Positions 1-26,660 of a DNA stretch of 42,500 nt are shown one piece after another. This DNA is from Deinococcus sp. YIM 77859 (GTDB lineage Bacteria > Deinococcota > Deinococci > Deinococcales > Deinococcaceae): NCBI RefSeq assembly GCF_000745175.1, contig NZ_JQNI01000002.1, positions 2,385,001 to 2,427,500 of the forward strand. The letters run 5' to 3'. Numbering within the stretch: the first letter of the stretch is position 1; each line of letters starts with the position of its first letter. Under the pieces are notes generated by a model. It was given only the letters and a program-made list of their open reading frames with translations, was not told the origin of the DNA and made no database searches. Position numbers and translations under genes: made by a program.

Positions 1-6
1 TGGGGC

Positions 7-330
7 ATGTCGGAACAGAATGGGTACCGGGTCAGCCGTGACGACACCACTCGCGGCGAGAACGGCGAGCATCACCTCATCCGTGGGGAGCACGGCAGCA
101 TGCGCCTGTGGCTGCGTGAGGAACCCAATGCCGACAAGCCCGAGCGCAGCCAGCCCTACGAGACGCTGGGGTACGTCATCGAGGGCCGCATGGACCTCAT
201 TGTGAACGGCGAGACGGTGAGCCTAGGCCCCGGCGATTCTTACCGCGTCCCCCGCAACACGCCGCACACCTTCCGCATCAAGGAGACGCTTACCGCTGTG
301 GAGGTGACTGCACCTCCTGCCGACCGCTAA
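7..330 (+). CDS. Small single-domain cupin protein
   Basis: A 107-residue protein that is essentially one cupin beta-barrel. The central part reads ETLGYVIEGRMDLIVNGE followed by LGPGDSYRVPRNTPHTFR, which matches the two conserved cupin motifs (G-x-hydrophobic-x-G and PGD-x4-P-x-x-x-PH). The second-motif His (PHTF) is present, but the HxH pair usual in motif 1 is not evident, so metal binding is doubtful. No signal peptide or membrane segment. Small cupins of this kind are either sugar/acid isomerase-like enzymes or ligand-binding proteins, and the substrate cannot be read from sequence. The ATG lies six bases from the window edge, so its promoter is not visible and a slightly earlier start cannot be excluded, though the length suits a complete single cupin. 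Confidence 0.85.
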   Translation: MSEQNGYRVSRDDTTRGENGEHHLIRGEHGSMRLWLREEPNADKPERSQPYETLGYVIEGRMDLIVNGETVSLGPGDSYRVPRNTPHTFRIKETLTAVEVTAPPADR

Positions 331-394
331 ACTCCCTATGAGCGGTCATCGCTACGGTCGCCACACCCAAGAGGACGTATGGTGAAGCGTCTCT

Positions 395-826
395 ATGCCT
401 CCTTTTGGTGCTCCTCCGATGTACAGCACGCCCGCTACGCTGGGCCTGGCCCTGCTGGCGCTGCTGACCTCGCTGTGGCATTTCACCCTGGGGGCGATGG
501 ACTACGCAGAGGCCGGGCGTTACGTGGGGCTTGGGCTGATGCTCGTGGCGGGCCTGACTCTGGTGTACGGCGTCCTCACGCTGATTCGGTATGTCGAGGC
601 GCAGGATGCGATGACGGATCCCCATCCCCGTACGCCCATGTACGATACCCCCCATCAAAGCCGAGTGCCGCTGGTCGGCGTTCTGCTGGGTGTGCTGTTG
701 GCAGCGACGGACCTGGCCTTTGCGGTCGCGGGCCAAGCGTGGATCGGGCACGTGTCGGGGCTGCTGCTCGCTCTGCTGCTGGCCCGGCAGGCGCTCAAGA
801 TCAGGCCGGAGCGGGGTGAAGACTGA
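395..826 (+). CDS. Hypothetical four-helix membrane protein
   Basis: 143 residues with four predicted membrane helices: around residues 13-33 (LGLALLALLTSLWHFTLGA), 45-68 (YVGLGLMLVAGLTLVYGVL), 92-112 (VPLVGVLLGVLLAATDLAF) and 115-135 (WIGHVSGLLLALLLA). A short polar loop with a DPHPRTP stretch separates helices 2 and 3, and the C-terminus is charged (KIRPERGED). I do not recognise the family. The start is uncertain: ATG 395 lacks a clear ribosome site, and ATG 419 (MYSTPATLG) would also keep all four helices. The gene ends 72 bp before the convergent gcvP stop, and a hairpin lies between them. Confidence 0.6.
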   Translation: MPPFGAPPMYSTPATLGLALLALLTSLWHFTLGAMDYAEAGRYVGLGLMLVAGLTLVYGVLTLIRYVEAQDAMTDPHPRTPMYDTPHQSRVPLVGVLLGVLLAATDLAFAVAGQAWIGHVSGLLLALLLARQALKIRPERGED

Positions 827-834
827 GAAGAAAC

Positions 835-862
835 GGGAGAGGACACGCGGCGGGCCTCTCCC
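835..862 (-). terminator. Rho-independent terminator of the gcv operon
   Basis: Perfect 8-bp arms GGGAGAGG (835-842) and CCTCTCCC (855-862) around a 12-nt loop. Read on the minus strand, the stem is followed by GTTTCTTCTC, a broken T-rich run, and it lies just past the gcvP stop at 899. The tract is imperfect, so efficiency is uncertain. On the plus strand no T run follows. Confidence 0.55.
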
Positions 863-898
863 AACAGTCGAAGGTCTTCTCGGTCGGTGTTGGGCGCC

Positions 899-3763
<2,865 letters not shown>

Positions 3764-3786
3764 GGGGCTCCTTGGGCGGCTCCGCT

Positions 3787-4149
3787 TCAGCCGTTTGCGG
3801 CGGCGTACGCCTCGGCGTCCATCAGGTCGCCGCCTTCCTCGGTCACGTCCAGCCGGAAAAGCCAGCCGTCACCGTAGGGACTGCTGTTGACGAGCTCGGG
3901 ATTCTGGGCCAGCTGCTCGTTGACCGCCACGATGGTGCCGCTTGCGGGGGCGTAGATGTCGGAGGCGGTCTTCACGCTCTCGACAACCGCCACGGTCTCG
4001 CCTGCGGTAACCACGCGGCCCACTTCGGGCAGCTCGACGTACACCACGTCGCCGAGCTGGTCCTGCGCGAAGTCGCTGATCCCGACGGTGCCGTCGGGGG
4101 CAAGCCATTCGTGAGAGGAGGCGTACTTCAGTTCGGTTGGGGTCTGCAT
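3787..4149 (-). CDS. gcvH: Glycine cleavage system H-protein
   Basis: 120-residue lipoyl carrier protein that shuttles the aminomethyl intermediate between GcvP, GcvT and the E3 lipoamide dehydrogenase. The N-terminal [19 protein letters not shown] and the lipoyl site ESVKTASD are both canonical; the modified lysine is K60. I chose ATG 4149 because GGAGA sits at the right distance upstream on the minus strand and homologues start at this point (M-x-TPxELKY). An in-frame extension to 4227 is open but has non-protein-like composition. Middle gene of gcvTHP, with 90 bp between it and gcvT, where no separate promoter is obvious. Confidence 0.97.
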   Translation of the reverse strand: MQTPTELKYASSHEWLAPDGTVGISDFAQDQLGDVVYVELPEVGRVVTAGETVAVVESVKTASDIYAPASGTIVAVNEQLAQNPELVNSSPYGDGWLFRLDVTEEGGDLMDAEAYAAANG

Positions 4150-4239
4150 GGGTTCTCCTTTGGGTGGGTTGCCTGTCGCTGGCGCGGTCAAGAGGAGACC
4201 GCCCTCCTTCCATACGCTACAGGCCACAAGCCCCCCGCG

Positions 4240-5310
<1,071 letters not shown>

Positions 5311-5316
5311 CCCTGA

Positions 5317-5375
5317 ACTGTACTGGAGCCCGCCCGGTGCCGTCCAGGAGACTCGGACGTCTTGTGAGGTACAGT
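5317..5375. promoter_or_regulatory. Divergent leaderless-type promoters for gcvT and the ligT leader ORF
   Basis: Two identical TACAGT boxes face away from each other: 5317-5322 read on the minus strand, 6 nt before the gcvT GTG, and 5370-5375 on the plus strand, 5 nt before an ATG at 5381. Both match the TANNNT -10 seen before many genes here. No convincing -35 hexamers. The 47-bp centre may hold shared control sites. Confidence 0.5.
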
Positions 5376-5380
5376 AGGGG

Positions 5381-5436
5381 ATGCCAGAACGCCGAAAGGT
5401 GCGTGTGCCGGAGCTTTTGCGCGCGGGAAAGACCCG

Positions 5437-5440
<4 letters not shown>
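5381..5440 (+). CDS. Putative 19-residue leader peptide coupled to the 2H phosphoesterase gene
   Basis: A tiny ORF, ATG 5381 to TGA 5438-5440, encodes 19 mostly basic residues ([19 protein letters not shown]). Its stop overlaps the GTG start of the next gene as GTGA, the classic arrangement for translational coupling, and a TACAGT -10 lies 5 nt upstream. The downstream GTG has no convincing ribosome site of its own, which makes termination-reinitiation from this ORF plausible. It could instead be chance, since there is no homology evidence. Confidence 0.4.
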
Positions 5441-6512
<1,072 letters not shown>

Positions 6513-6544
6513 GTACAGGACAATACTGTGTTGGGGAGGGGAGC

Positions 6545-8613
<2,069 letters not shown>

Positions 8614-8772
8614 GGGGCGTAGTCTACTCCGGCGGCCTGTGCCCTCCGCTTGGTCGGGTAGACGGCTCGGGAACGCAGGGCTTGGACTCACAGGCCTATC
8701 ACAAGCCGCCCGCAACAATTGATAAAATTTTCATATCCGGTCAGATGATCTGGGGGGAAGGGGAAAAGGCTC
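8614..8772. other. Divergent intergenic region hisF / response regulator
   Basis: 159 bp. Besides the hisF -10 it contains an unusually AT-rich island (8716-8736, including TTGATAAAATTTTCATAT) in otherwise high-GC DNA. This is the likely promoter or an upstream control site for the response regulator, but I cannot place convincing -35/-10 hexamers with normal spacing. Confidence 0.35.
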
Positions 8773-9189
8773 GTGGAACGCCGTCGCATCCTGCTGGTCG
8801 ATGACAACCCGAACGACGTCGAGCTCACCCTGATGGCCTTTCAGGAAGAGGGCGGCACACACGACGTGACGGTCGCGGGGAGTGGCCCCGAGGCGCTGAA
8901 CGTCCTCCGGGGACCGGGTCCGCTGCCGGACCTGATTCTCCTCGACCTCAAAATGCCGCACATGGACGGTCTGGCTGTGCTGGACGCCATTCGCGCGCAG
9001 GACGCCACCCGTCATATCCCGGTCGTGATGCTCAGCACGAGTGACGAGGTTCGCGATATCCGTGACAGCTACGCTCATGGCGCCAGCGCCTACGTTATTA
9101 AGCCTCTTGACTTCACGCAGTTTCGCAGCGCCATTCACACCATTGCCGCCTTCTGGACGCGCCTGAACTGTCGCCCACGCCTGAACTAA
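8773..9189 (+). CDS. Single-domain response regulator (Rcp1-like receiver)
   Basis: 138 residues, receiver domain only. The acidic pair D10-D11, the phospho-acceptor D58 in LILLDLKMPHMDG, S88 in VVMLSTSDE and K110 in YVIKPLDFTQF are all present. There is no output domain, so it acts by protein contact or in a phosphorelay. The DDNPNDVELTLMAF start resembles the Rcp1 group that partners with phytochrome-type histidine kinases, but no kinase gene lies in the window. The start is GTG 8773, behind a purine-rich AAGGGGAAAAGG. Monocistronic, divergent from hisF. Confidence 0.93.
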   Translation: MERRRILLVDDNPNDVELTLMAFQEEGGTHDVTVAGSGPEALNVLRGPGPLPDLILLDLKMPHMDGLAVLDAIRAQDATRHIPVVMLSTSDEVRDIRDSYAHGASAYVIKPLDFTQFRSAIHTIAAFWTRLNCRPRLN

Positions 9190-9241
9190 ACACAGAGCGG
9201 GCTGAGGCAAGAAGTGAGAAGAATGAGCCAAGGTTCTTGGT

Positions 9242-9260
9242 GCTCCTTCAGGGAAGGAGC
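9242..9260. other. Stem-loop between response regulator and DUF72 gene
   Basis: Perfect 7-bp arms GCTCCTT (9242-9248) and AAGGAGC (9254-9260) with a 5-nt loop. No T run follows on either strand, so a terminator is not assured. It may contribute to 3'-end formation of the response regulator mRNA. Confidence 0.3.
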
Positions 9261-9315
9261 CAGGACTCTGGAAACCCTCAAGACCGCTGGGCGACGAACC
9301 ACGTAGCCTGAAGCC

Positions 9316-10146
<831 letters not shown>

Positions 10147-10149
10147 ACT

Positions 10150-10662
10150 TCAGCAGGCGGAGAGCCGGTAAAAGGCATGCGGCTGGCCCTGCCAGTCACG
10201 CTCCTCCGTCGGGGTGAACCCTACCTTTTCCAACACCCTTCGGCTGGCCCGGTTCTCCACGTGCGCGAAGGCGAGGAGATCCGGGCTGAGGCGGAAATCA
10301 GGGTGCTGGAAGTGCCAGGCGGCGAGGGCACGCGCCAGCTCGGTCGCCAGCCCCTGCCCCCACAAGTCGGGAGCGAGCAGGTAGCCCAACTCGCGCTGCT
10401 GGCCGTCATCGCTCAGGCCGAAGCCGCCGCGCCCGACCGTTGTGCCCCCCTTGTCCTGCACGCGCCACTTTGTCCAGCCCCACTGCGCCTGCTCCGCCAG
10501 AAAGTCCGCAAAGCGTGACTCTGCTCGGGCCTGGTCATAGGGGCCACTGGCGAAAAAACGCATGGTGAGGGGATCAGCGTGCAGCGCCTGGAAGGCCGCG
10601 AAGTCTTCGGGCACCCAGGTGGTGACGATCAGGCGCGGGGTGGTGAGGATGGTCTGGCGCAC
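10150..10662 (-). CDS. GNAT family N-acetyltransferase (RimJ/RimL-like)
   Basis: 170 residues with the layout of the RimJ/RimL-type GNAT subgroup: [20 protein letters not shown] at the N-terminus, [20 protein letters not shown] (acetyl-CoA pyrophosphate loop, Q/R-x-x-G-x-A/G form) and [20 protein letters not shown] near the C-terminus. It probably acetylates an amine on a small molecule or a protein N-terminus; the substrate is unknown. The start is GTG 10662, with a TAGCCT -10 (10669-10674) 6 nt upstream. It lies just downstream of ttcA on the same strand but has its own leaderless-type promoter. Confidence 0.88.
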   Translation of the reverse strand: MRQTILTTPRLIVTTWVPEDFAAFQALHADPLTMRFFASGPYDQARAESRFADFLAEQAQWGWTKWRVQDKGGTTVGRGGFGLSDDGQQRELGYLLAPDLWGQGLATELARALAAWHFQHPDFRLSPDLLAFAHVENRASRRVLEKVGFTPTEERDWQGQPHAFYRLSAC

Positions 10663-10690
10663 CCCGTCAGGCTAGCGAATGCGGCGGCCC

Positions 10691-11575
<885 letters not shown>

Positions 11576-11713
11576 GGTCGGAGCTTCCCGCAGTGGGCAG
11601 GCGAAGTGGGCGTCATGCTAACGGTTGACGACAGGCCGCGCAGTGACGCGTACCCTGAACGGCACGATGCTCTTCCCAGACCGTAACCGGTGCCCGAACC
11701 CCCTCATGAAAGG

Positions 11714-14222
<2,509 letters not shown>

Positions 14223-14226
<4 letters not shown>

Positions 14227-14564
14227 CCGTCCAGCGGGATCAGCGTCAGCTTCCCTGTCTCCGGCGGGCCGTCAACCGCCAGCACCTCCAGGCGGCAGGG
14301 GAGGTCGTCGCGCCCGAACTCGCGGGTCAGGTAGGTGAGGGCAGCGCGCCGCATCAGTGCGAGCTTGCGCGGGGTGACGCTTTCAGCGGCACTGCCGTGG
14401 CGCGAACGGCGGCGCTGGCGCACCTCAGTAAAGACAAGGACGTCACCGTCCCGTGTGATCAGGTCGATTTCGCCCCCCGGAATGCGGTAGTTGCGCGCGA
14501 GGACTTCGCGTCCCAAGGCCGCGAGATGGGCGGCGGCGCGGGCCTCGGCGGCTGCGCCCTTCAT
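14223..14564 (-). CDS. YraN family (UPF0102) endonuclease-like protein
   Basis: 113 residues. The pattern [19 protein letters not shown] followed by [19 protein letters not shown] is that of UPF0102/YraN, a Holliday-junction-resolvase-like restriction endonuclease fold. The E-x-D and E-V-(K/R) catalytic positions are filled as GEIDLI and FTEVRQR; the usual lysine is here arginine. The biological role is unproven. ATG 14564 overlaps the HAD stop as ATGA, so it is the third gene of a coupled dsRBD-HAD-YraN operon. The longer open frame upstream is antisense-like and rejected. Confidence 0.88.
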
Positions 14565-15229
14565 CGCAGCCACTCCTTGAAGCGGGTGAAGTCGGGGACG
14601 GCGAGCGTCGCGCCCGCCGCGAGGAGGCGCTCCGCCGGGGCAGTGGTCGTGAGCGCCACAACCGTGCAGCCCGCCCCCACCGCGCTGAGCACCCCGTTCA
14701 CCGCGTCCTCGTGCGCGAGGCACGCGCGGGGGTCGAGCCCCAACAGGGCGGCGCCCCGCTCAAAAGGCTCGGGGTCGGGCTTGCCGCGTGTGACGTGTTC
14801 GCCCAGCACCCGTTGACCGAAGCGCTGGCCCAGACCGAGCGCCGCCATGCCGAACTCGACGTTGACCGCGTCCGCGCTTGTGACGAGCGCAAAAGGGATG
14901 CCGCGTGCCTCCAGCGCGTCGAGGTACGCACCTAGCCCCGCGACCTCGCGCAGCTGCCCCTGTGCCAGCTCTCGGTAGCGGCCCTCCTTGGCCTCGTGAA
15001 CGCGGCGGATGAGGTCCTCTGCGGGCGCCTCGCCAAGGAGCCGCGCGAGGATCTCCGGGTTGCGCCCGCCGTCTACCTTGGTGTCGAGGTCGTGCTCGCT
15101 GAGGCTGAGGTCCAGCAGCTCGGCAGCCACCTCCTGCCAGGCCTGGCGGTGAAAGACGTTATTCAGGGTGAGGACACCGTCCATGTCAAAGAGCACCCCG
15201 GCGGGCCGCAGGGGAAGGGCAGGGCTCAC
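14561..15229 (-). CDS. HAD-superfamily phosphatase, beta-phosphoglucomutase-like
   Basis: 222 residues. HAD motif I is [11 protein letters not shown] (nucleophile Asp and acid/base Asp), motif II LVTSAD, motif III the lysine in RGKPDPEPF, and motif [21 protein letters not shown]. The helical cap between motifs I and II is the small type found in beta-phosphoglucomutase and phosphoglycolate phosphatase relatives. The substrate cannot be assigned. The start overlaps the dsRBD gene stop by 4 bp, and the stop overlaps the yraN start by 4 bp, so all three genes are probably translated in step. Confidence 0.9.
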   Translation of the reverse strand: MSPALPLRPAGVLFDMDGVLTLNNVFHRQAWQEVAAELLDLSLSEHDLDTKVDGGRNPEILARLLGEAPAEDLIRRVHEAKEGRYRELAQGQLREVAGLGAYLDALEARGIPFALVTSADAVNVEFGMAALGLGQRFGQRVLGEHVTRGKPDPEPFERGAALLGLDPRACLAHEDAVNGVLSAVGAGCTVVALTTTAPAERLLAAGATLAVPDFTRFKEWLR

Positions 15230-15627
15230 GTTTCCTCCGGCCCGTGCCCCAGATCCGTCAGCAGGTCACGGTAGAGCCGAGCCGCGTCGCGGCGCACGTC
15301 GTCCAGCGTGGCGTCCTCGGGAGCGAGTTCAAGGGCGGTTTCAAGCGCGCCTTCAAGCACCGCCGCATAGATCGGCCAGCGGCCTCCTGCTCGTGTTTTC
15401 TCGTCTTGTTCGCCGTCCAGCGCGCGCAGGGCCGCTTCGGCGGCGGCGCGTTCCGCGTCACGTTTGCTGCGGCCGCTGCCCTCTCCCAGGAACTGCCCGC
15501 CTGCCGTGACCGTCACGTGAAAGAGGGGATCGTGGGGCGGGCCCTCCGCCCTTGCCTCGAAGGCGGGTGCGCCCCGGCCCAGCGTTGTCAGGCGTGCGAT
15601 CAGGTCACCCTTGGCGTTGGTGTTCAT
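15226..15627 (-). CDS. Double-stranded RNA-binding domain protein
   Basis: 133 residues. The first ~70 form a ds[42 protein letters not shown] and [10 protein letters not shown] match the alpha-beta-beta-beta-alpha fold, including the basic SKRDAE-x-x-AA-x-x-AL helix that contacts dsRNA. There is no RNase III catalytic domain. The C-terminal ~60 residues are helical and acidic, with no assignable domain. ATG 15627 has TACGCT (15634-15639) 6 nt upstream. It leads the dsRBD-HAD-YraN operon. Free-standing dsRBD proteins are uncommon in bacteria and the role is unknown. Confidence 0.82.
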   Translation of the reverse strand: MNTNAKGDLIARLTTLGRGAPAFEARAEGPPHDPLFHVTVTAGGQFLGEGSGRSKRDAERAAAEAALRALDGEQDEKTRAGGRWPIYAAVLEGALETALELAPEDATLDDVRRDAARLYRDLLTDLGHGPEET

Positions 15628-15754
15628 GGCATGAGCGTACCGCCCCGCGCTCCCCGGTGGCCTCAGGCGATATCCTCGGCTCCCGGAACAATGCGCGCCC
15701 AGCTCCCCCGCTTCGCTCGGCAAGCTCGGGTTCTGCGGCGCGACCGGAGGCCCT

Positions 15755-17014
15755 ATGACTCAGACGACGACCGCCGCTCCGCCCCCCAGCCCTGCCCGGC
15801 CCGAACGCCGCCTTGTCCTGGGGCTTCAGCACGCCATTGCCATGTTCGGTGCGACCGTGCTGGTGCCCATTCTGGTCGGCCTGTCGCCCAGCGTCGCGCT
15901 GTTTGCGGCGGGGGTTGCCACCCTGATCTTCCACCTGCTTACCTCGGGCCGCGTGCCGATCTTCCTGGGATCGAGCTTCGCCTTTATTGCACCGACCGCC
16001 CTGGTGGTCAAGGAGATGGGACCGGCCGCGGCGGCCGGTGGCCTGATCGCCGCCGGAGCGATGTACCTGCTGTTCAGCGCCCTCGTGAGGCTCTTCGGGA
16101 CCGAGCGGCTGCTGCGCGTCTTTCCCCCGGTGGTGACCGGCCCCGTGATCATCGTGATCGGGCTGGGGCTTTCCAGCGTCGCGGTCAATCAGGCCAAGTC
16201 CAACTGGTGGCTGGCCCTCGCGACGCTGGTGGCTGCCGTGATCGCCAGCGTGTACGGCCGTGGCCTCTTCCGCATGATTCCCATCCTCGTCGGGGTGGTC
16301 GCCGGGTACCTCGTGGCGCTCGCTACCGGGCAGGTGAGCGGGGAGGCCCTCGCCGCCATCCGTGCCGCGCCCCTCCTCGGCCTGCCGGACTTTCACGGGC
16401 CCACCTTCGACTGGCGGGCAGTGGCGATCATCGCGCCCGTCGCGGTCGTTACCTTTATCGAGCATATCGGGGACGTGATCGTGAATGGCCGCGTGGTGGG
16501 GCAGAACTTCCTGCAAACCCCTGGCCTGAGCCGCACCCTCTTGGCCGATGGGATCGCCAACATGACGAGCGCGGCCCTGGGCGGTCCCGCTGCCACGACC
16601 TATGCGGAGAACACCGGCGTCCTGGCCCTCACCCGCGTCTATGACCCGGCCATCCTGCGCATCGGCGCCGTGTTTGCCATGCTCTTTGGCTGTTCGCCCA
16701 AGCTGGCTGCCGTCCTCAAGAGCCTGCCACCCGGAGTGCTGGGGGGTGTGAGCATCCTGCTCTTCGGCATGATCGCCTCCGTGGGCATCCGCACGCTGGC
16801 CGAAGCCAAGATCGACTTTGCGCACTCCCGCAACCTGATCATTGTCTCCCTGATCCTGGTGTTGGGGCTGGGCGGGGCCTCTTTCCCGATTCACGCGGCG
16901 GGGACCACCCTCGAACTGCACGGTATGGCCCTTGCCGCCCTCGTCGGGATCGTCGCGAACCTGCTCCTGCCCGCCCAGAAGCGGGAAGTGGACGGGGAAG
17001 GAGAGCCGGGGTGA
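15755..17014 (+). CDS. uraA: Uracil/xanthine permease of the NAT/NCS2 family
   Basis: 419 residues, about 14 hydrophobic segments. The N-terminal [20 protein letters not shown] carries the conserved QH, and the signature region [20 protein letters not shown] followed by [19 protein letters not shown] is the UraA-type substrate motif. It imports uracil (or related nucleobases) by proton symport. ATG 15755 is preceded by GGAGG. The gene ends 7 bp before the convergent uvrB stop. No pyrimidine riboswitch or PyrR site is evident. Confidence 0.93.
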   Translation: MTQTTTAAPPPSPARPERRLVLGLQHAIAMFGATVLVPILVGLSPSVALFAAGVATLIFHLLTSGRVPIFLGSSFAFIAPTALVVKEMGPAAAAGGLIAAGAMYLLFSALVRLFGTERLLRVFPPVVTGPVIIVIGLGLSSVAVNQAKSNWWLALATLVAAVIASVYGRGLFRMIPILVGVVAGYLVALATGQVSGEALAAIRAAPLLGLPDFHGPTFDWRAVAIIAPVAVVTFIEHIGDVIVNGRVVGQNFLQTPGLSRTLLADGIANMTSAALGGPAATTYAENTGVLALTRVYDPAILRIGAVFAMLFGCSPKLAAVLKSLPPGVLGGVSILLFGMIASVGIRTLAEAKIDFAHSRNLIIVSLILVLGLGGASFPIHAAGTTLELHGMALAALVGIVANLLLPAQKREVDGEGEPG

Positions 17015-17021
17015 GCCGTGC

Positions 17022-19037
<2,016 letters not shown>

Positions 19038-19043
19038 CTTTCC

Positions 19044-19063
19044 ATTTTACGCCTCAAACGTAC
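19044..19063 (-). promoter_or_regulatory. uvrB promoter with RDRM-like palindrome
   Basis: A TAAAAT -10 (19044-19049, minus strand) is 6 nt from the uvrB ATG. Overlapping it, 19047-19063 (TTACGCCTCAAACGTAC on plus) has TACG/CGTA symmetric ends in a 17-bp frame, resembling a diverged radiation/desiccation response motif bound by DdrO. uvrB is a reported member of that regulon in Deinococcus. The match is partial. Confidence 0.45.
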
Positions 19064-19093
19064 TGGGTGGGAGGGGCCGCCCAGGGGCGAGGC

Positions 19094-19996
19094 TTAGGAC
19101 GCGAGCGCCTGCTCTCCGAGCACCTCCCGCGCTACTCCCAAAAAGGCCCGCACAATCGGGCCGCCGTCCTCCTCATCGCGGCGCCAGACCGCCACAATCT
19201 CAACCAGCGGCGCGTCCTCGACCGGCCTATAGACGACGCCCGGCAACGAGAGGCGCTCGAAGAACTGGATGGGCAGGAAGACGCCGATTCCCGCCGCGAC
19301 GAGAGACAGCAGCGTAGGAATCTCAATCGCCTCCTGCACGACGTTGGGCGTGAAGCCCGCCGACGCGCACCAGCGCATAACCTGATCGAAGTAGGTGGCG
19401 CGCAGATGCCGGGGAAAGAACACGAAGCGCTCGCCCGCCAGATCCCCGATTCGCAGGCGGCGTTTGCGCGCGAGCCCATGTCCGGCGGGGAGGGCCGCCA
19501 CCAGCGGTTGTCGCCAGAGGGGTCGGGCGGCCAGGCCCGGGTCGCGCACGGGCAGCAGCATCAGCCCCACGTCGATCTGCCCGCCCCGCAACCCCGCCTC
19601 CTGCTCCTGGGCCGTGAGTTCGCGCAGGTCCACGCTGACATTGGGGTATAGCTCGCGAAAGGCCCGCACGATCTCCGGCAGACCCCCAAAGGCCAGCCCA
19701 CTCACGAAGCCCACCGTCAGCCGTCCAACCTCGCCCCGCGCTGCCCGCCGGGCCCGCTCGACCGTCTGCGCGGCCTGCGCCAGGGTCGCCCGCGCCCCGG
19801 CCAGGAATTCCCGTCCCGCCGGAGTGAGTTGGACCCGCCGGGTGGTGCGCAGCACCAGCGGCACGCCGACCTCGTCTTCGAGGTTCTTGATGGAGTTGGA
19901 CAGGGCCTGCTGCACCACGAACACCCGCTCGGCAGCCCGGCCAAAGTGTTCTTCCTCGGCGAGCGCGACGAAATGGCGGAGGTGGCGAAGTTCCAT
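19094..19996 (-). CDS. LysR-type transcriptional regulator
   Basis: 300 residues. The winged-helix DNA-binding domain is at the N-terminus ([20 protein letters not shown] then [19 protein letters not shown] and the TPAGREFL linker), followed by a periplasmic-binding-like effector domain beginning [18 protein letters not shown]. The effector is unknown. ATG 19996 fits the family start, although no clear ribosome site or -10 adjoins it. It diverges from aceE, and the shared region holds a palindrome at -64 relative to aceE plus a half-site in the aceE promoter, so activation or repression of pyruvate dehydrogenase synthesis is a reasonable inference. Confidence 0.92.
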   Translation of the reverse strand: MELRHLRHFVALAEEEHFGRAAERVFVVQQALSNSIKNLEDEVGVPLVLRTTRRVQLTPAGREFLAGARATLAQAAQTVERARRAARGEVGRLTVGFVSGLAFGGLPEIVRAFRELYPNVSVDLRELTAQEQEAGLRGGQIDVGLMLLPVRDPGLAARPLWRQPLVAALPAGHGLARKRRLRIGDLAGERFVFFPRHLRATYFDQVMRWCASAGFTPNVVQEAIEIPTLLSLVAAGIGVFLPIQFFERLSLPGVVYRPVEDAPLVEIVAVWRRDEEDGGPIVRAFLGVAREVLGEQALAS

Positions 19997-20084
19997 AGGG
20001 TCTTTGGGGGATGGGGCGTTGGTGGACGAGCGTTCGCCTCGGTCCTCCCGGTCCGGCGCGTTCGCTGCTCCTCCAGCCTGCCAC

Positions 20085-20107
20085 ATTCACCACGTGAGGT
20101 GGTGAAT
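20085..20107. promoter_or_regulatory. Probable LysR recognition palindrome
   Basis: Perfect 9-bp arms ATTCACCAC (20085-20093) and GTGGTGAAT (20099-20107) around GTGAG. It includes a T-N11-A core, the LysR consensus. Its centre (20096) is 64 bp before the aceE ATG, which is also the likely transcription start, matching the usual LysR recognition-site position. Confidence 0.65.
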
Positions 20108-20123
20108 CGCCTCATCTTGTCTG

Positions 20124-20153
20124 TTGGAAGCGGTGAATGGCGGGGCCTACACT
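20124..20153 (+). promoter_or_regulatory. aceE promoter with LysR half-site
   Basis: TTGGAA (20124-20129), 18-bp spacer, TACACT (20148-20153), 6 nt from the aceE ATG. The spacer contains GGTGAAT (20132-20138), a repeat of the palindrome half-site upstream, in the position of a LysR activation-binding site. Confidence 0.55.
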
Positions 20154-20159
20154 ACGGCC

Positions 20160-22961
<2,802 letters not shown>

Positions 22962-22962
22962 A

Positions 22963-24696
<1,734 letters not shown>

Positions 24697-24713
24697 GGCG
24701 GCCCGCGACCAGC

Positions 24714-24742
24714 AAAAAAGCCCCCACCGGTCGGGTGGGGGC
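24714..24742 (-). terminator. Intrinsic terminator for the hydrophilic protein gene
   Basis: Arms GCCCCCACC (24720-24728) and GGTGGGGGC (24734-24742), 9 bp perfect, 5-nt loop. On the minus strand the stem is followed by six T (24714-24719). It lies 23 bp past the stop of the minus-strand gene at 24765. Its strong stem may also block read-through from aceF. Confidence 0.85.
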
Positions 24743-24764
24743 GGATGCATTCTGTACGGGCGCT

Positions 24765-25322
24765 CTACACCAGCCTCTCGTCGTCCTCCGTCCCCTCGAC
24801 CTCGGCTTTGAGTTCGGCAGGAACGCCGGGCGGGAGGTCGCCGGGCTGCTCCGGCACGTGGGGCACGACCTTTTGGCTGGGCGGGACGTAGTCGGGGTTT
24901 GGATCGATCGCCTCGTTTCGGCGGGCTGCGGTGGTTGCCAGGCTGGCCGTGACGTCGAGGTTGGCGACCGCCAAGCCGTCCACGGTTCGCCGGTCAAAGC
25001 CCAAGCCCTCCACCGTCTGTGCGCCCGCGAACTCGGCCTCCTGCGGGGCGTGTGCCATCGCCTCCGGGTCACGGGTGGCGAGGTGGTCAAACTGCCCGGT
25101 GATCTCGCGGGGGTCCTGCGGCTCCGGGGGTTGAGCCTTGCCCTGGTCGGCACTGGCCACGCGGTCCTCGAGGGGCGTGGTGGTGTAGTGCGCCTCGTGG
25201 ACGTCTTTGGGATCGGGCATCTGGTAGCCCGTGCGGTGATCCGGCTGACCGGTGAGCTCGTTGACCTGGGTGCCGTCGGCAGGAGCGTGATCGGGCTTGC
25301 CGTCTCGAAAGGGGTCACTCAT
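24765..25322 (-). CDS. Hydrophilic, probably disordered hypothetical protein
   Basis: 185 residues, very rich in Asp, Glu, Pro, Ala and about 7% Gly, with no Cys, no Trp and no hydrophobic core or membrane segment. An approximate repeat E-[L/I]-TGQ-[P/F]-DH occurs at residues 22-29 and 73-80. The composition meets the loose definition of hydrophilins (Gly above 6%, high hydrophilicity), a group often induced by drying or osmotic stress, but the function is not shown. A GGAGA sits upstream of ATG 25322, and a strong terminator follows the gene. Convincing as a gene because of the terminator and the consistent codon use. Confidence 0.72.
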   Translation of the reverse strand: MSDPFRDGKPDHAPADGTQVNELTGQPDHRTGYQMPDPKDVHEAHYTTTPLEDRVASADQGKAQPPEPQDPREITGQFDHLATRDPEAMAHAPQEAEFAGAQTVEGLGFDRRTVDGLAVANLDVTASLATTAARRNEAIDPNPDYVPPSQKVVPHVPEQPGDLPPGVPAELKAEVEGTEDDERLV

Positions 25323-25448
25323 GCCCCAGTCTCCCGCGCGCTGGGGGGCGGCGCATTCCGGCTTTCTTCAGGGTCCTGCCGCTCGGAACTCAGAATCACC
25401 AGAGCTGCACGGCAGGGGAGGTGAGAGAAAGGCCTGCGGCGGGAAAGC

Positions 25449-26624
<1,176 letters not shown>

Positions 26625-26630
26625 ACCTGC

Positions 26631-26654
26631 ACTCTAACGCGGCGGCGTTACGCT
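26631..26654. promoter_or_regulatory. Overlapping divergent promoters with palindrome
   Basis: TAGAGT on the minus strand (26631-26636) serves the thiolase, and TACGCT on plus (26649-26654) serves the thioesterase, each 6 nt from its ATG. Between and overlapping them is the palindrome TAACGC-GGCG-GCGTTA (26635-26650), well placed to be one operator controlling both genes. Confidence 0.55.
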
Positions 26655-26660
26655 GCGCTC

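Noticed and set aside
5311..5436. Possible glycine riboswitch before gcvT
   Set aside because: Neither strand shows the paired conserved glycine-aptamer cores, and the gcvT -10 lies only 6 nt from its start, leaving no room for a leader.
11625..11656. TTGACG..TACCCT as the PBP promoter
   Set aside because: The 20-bp spacer is too long, and a better -10 (TAAAGT) lies next to the start codon.
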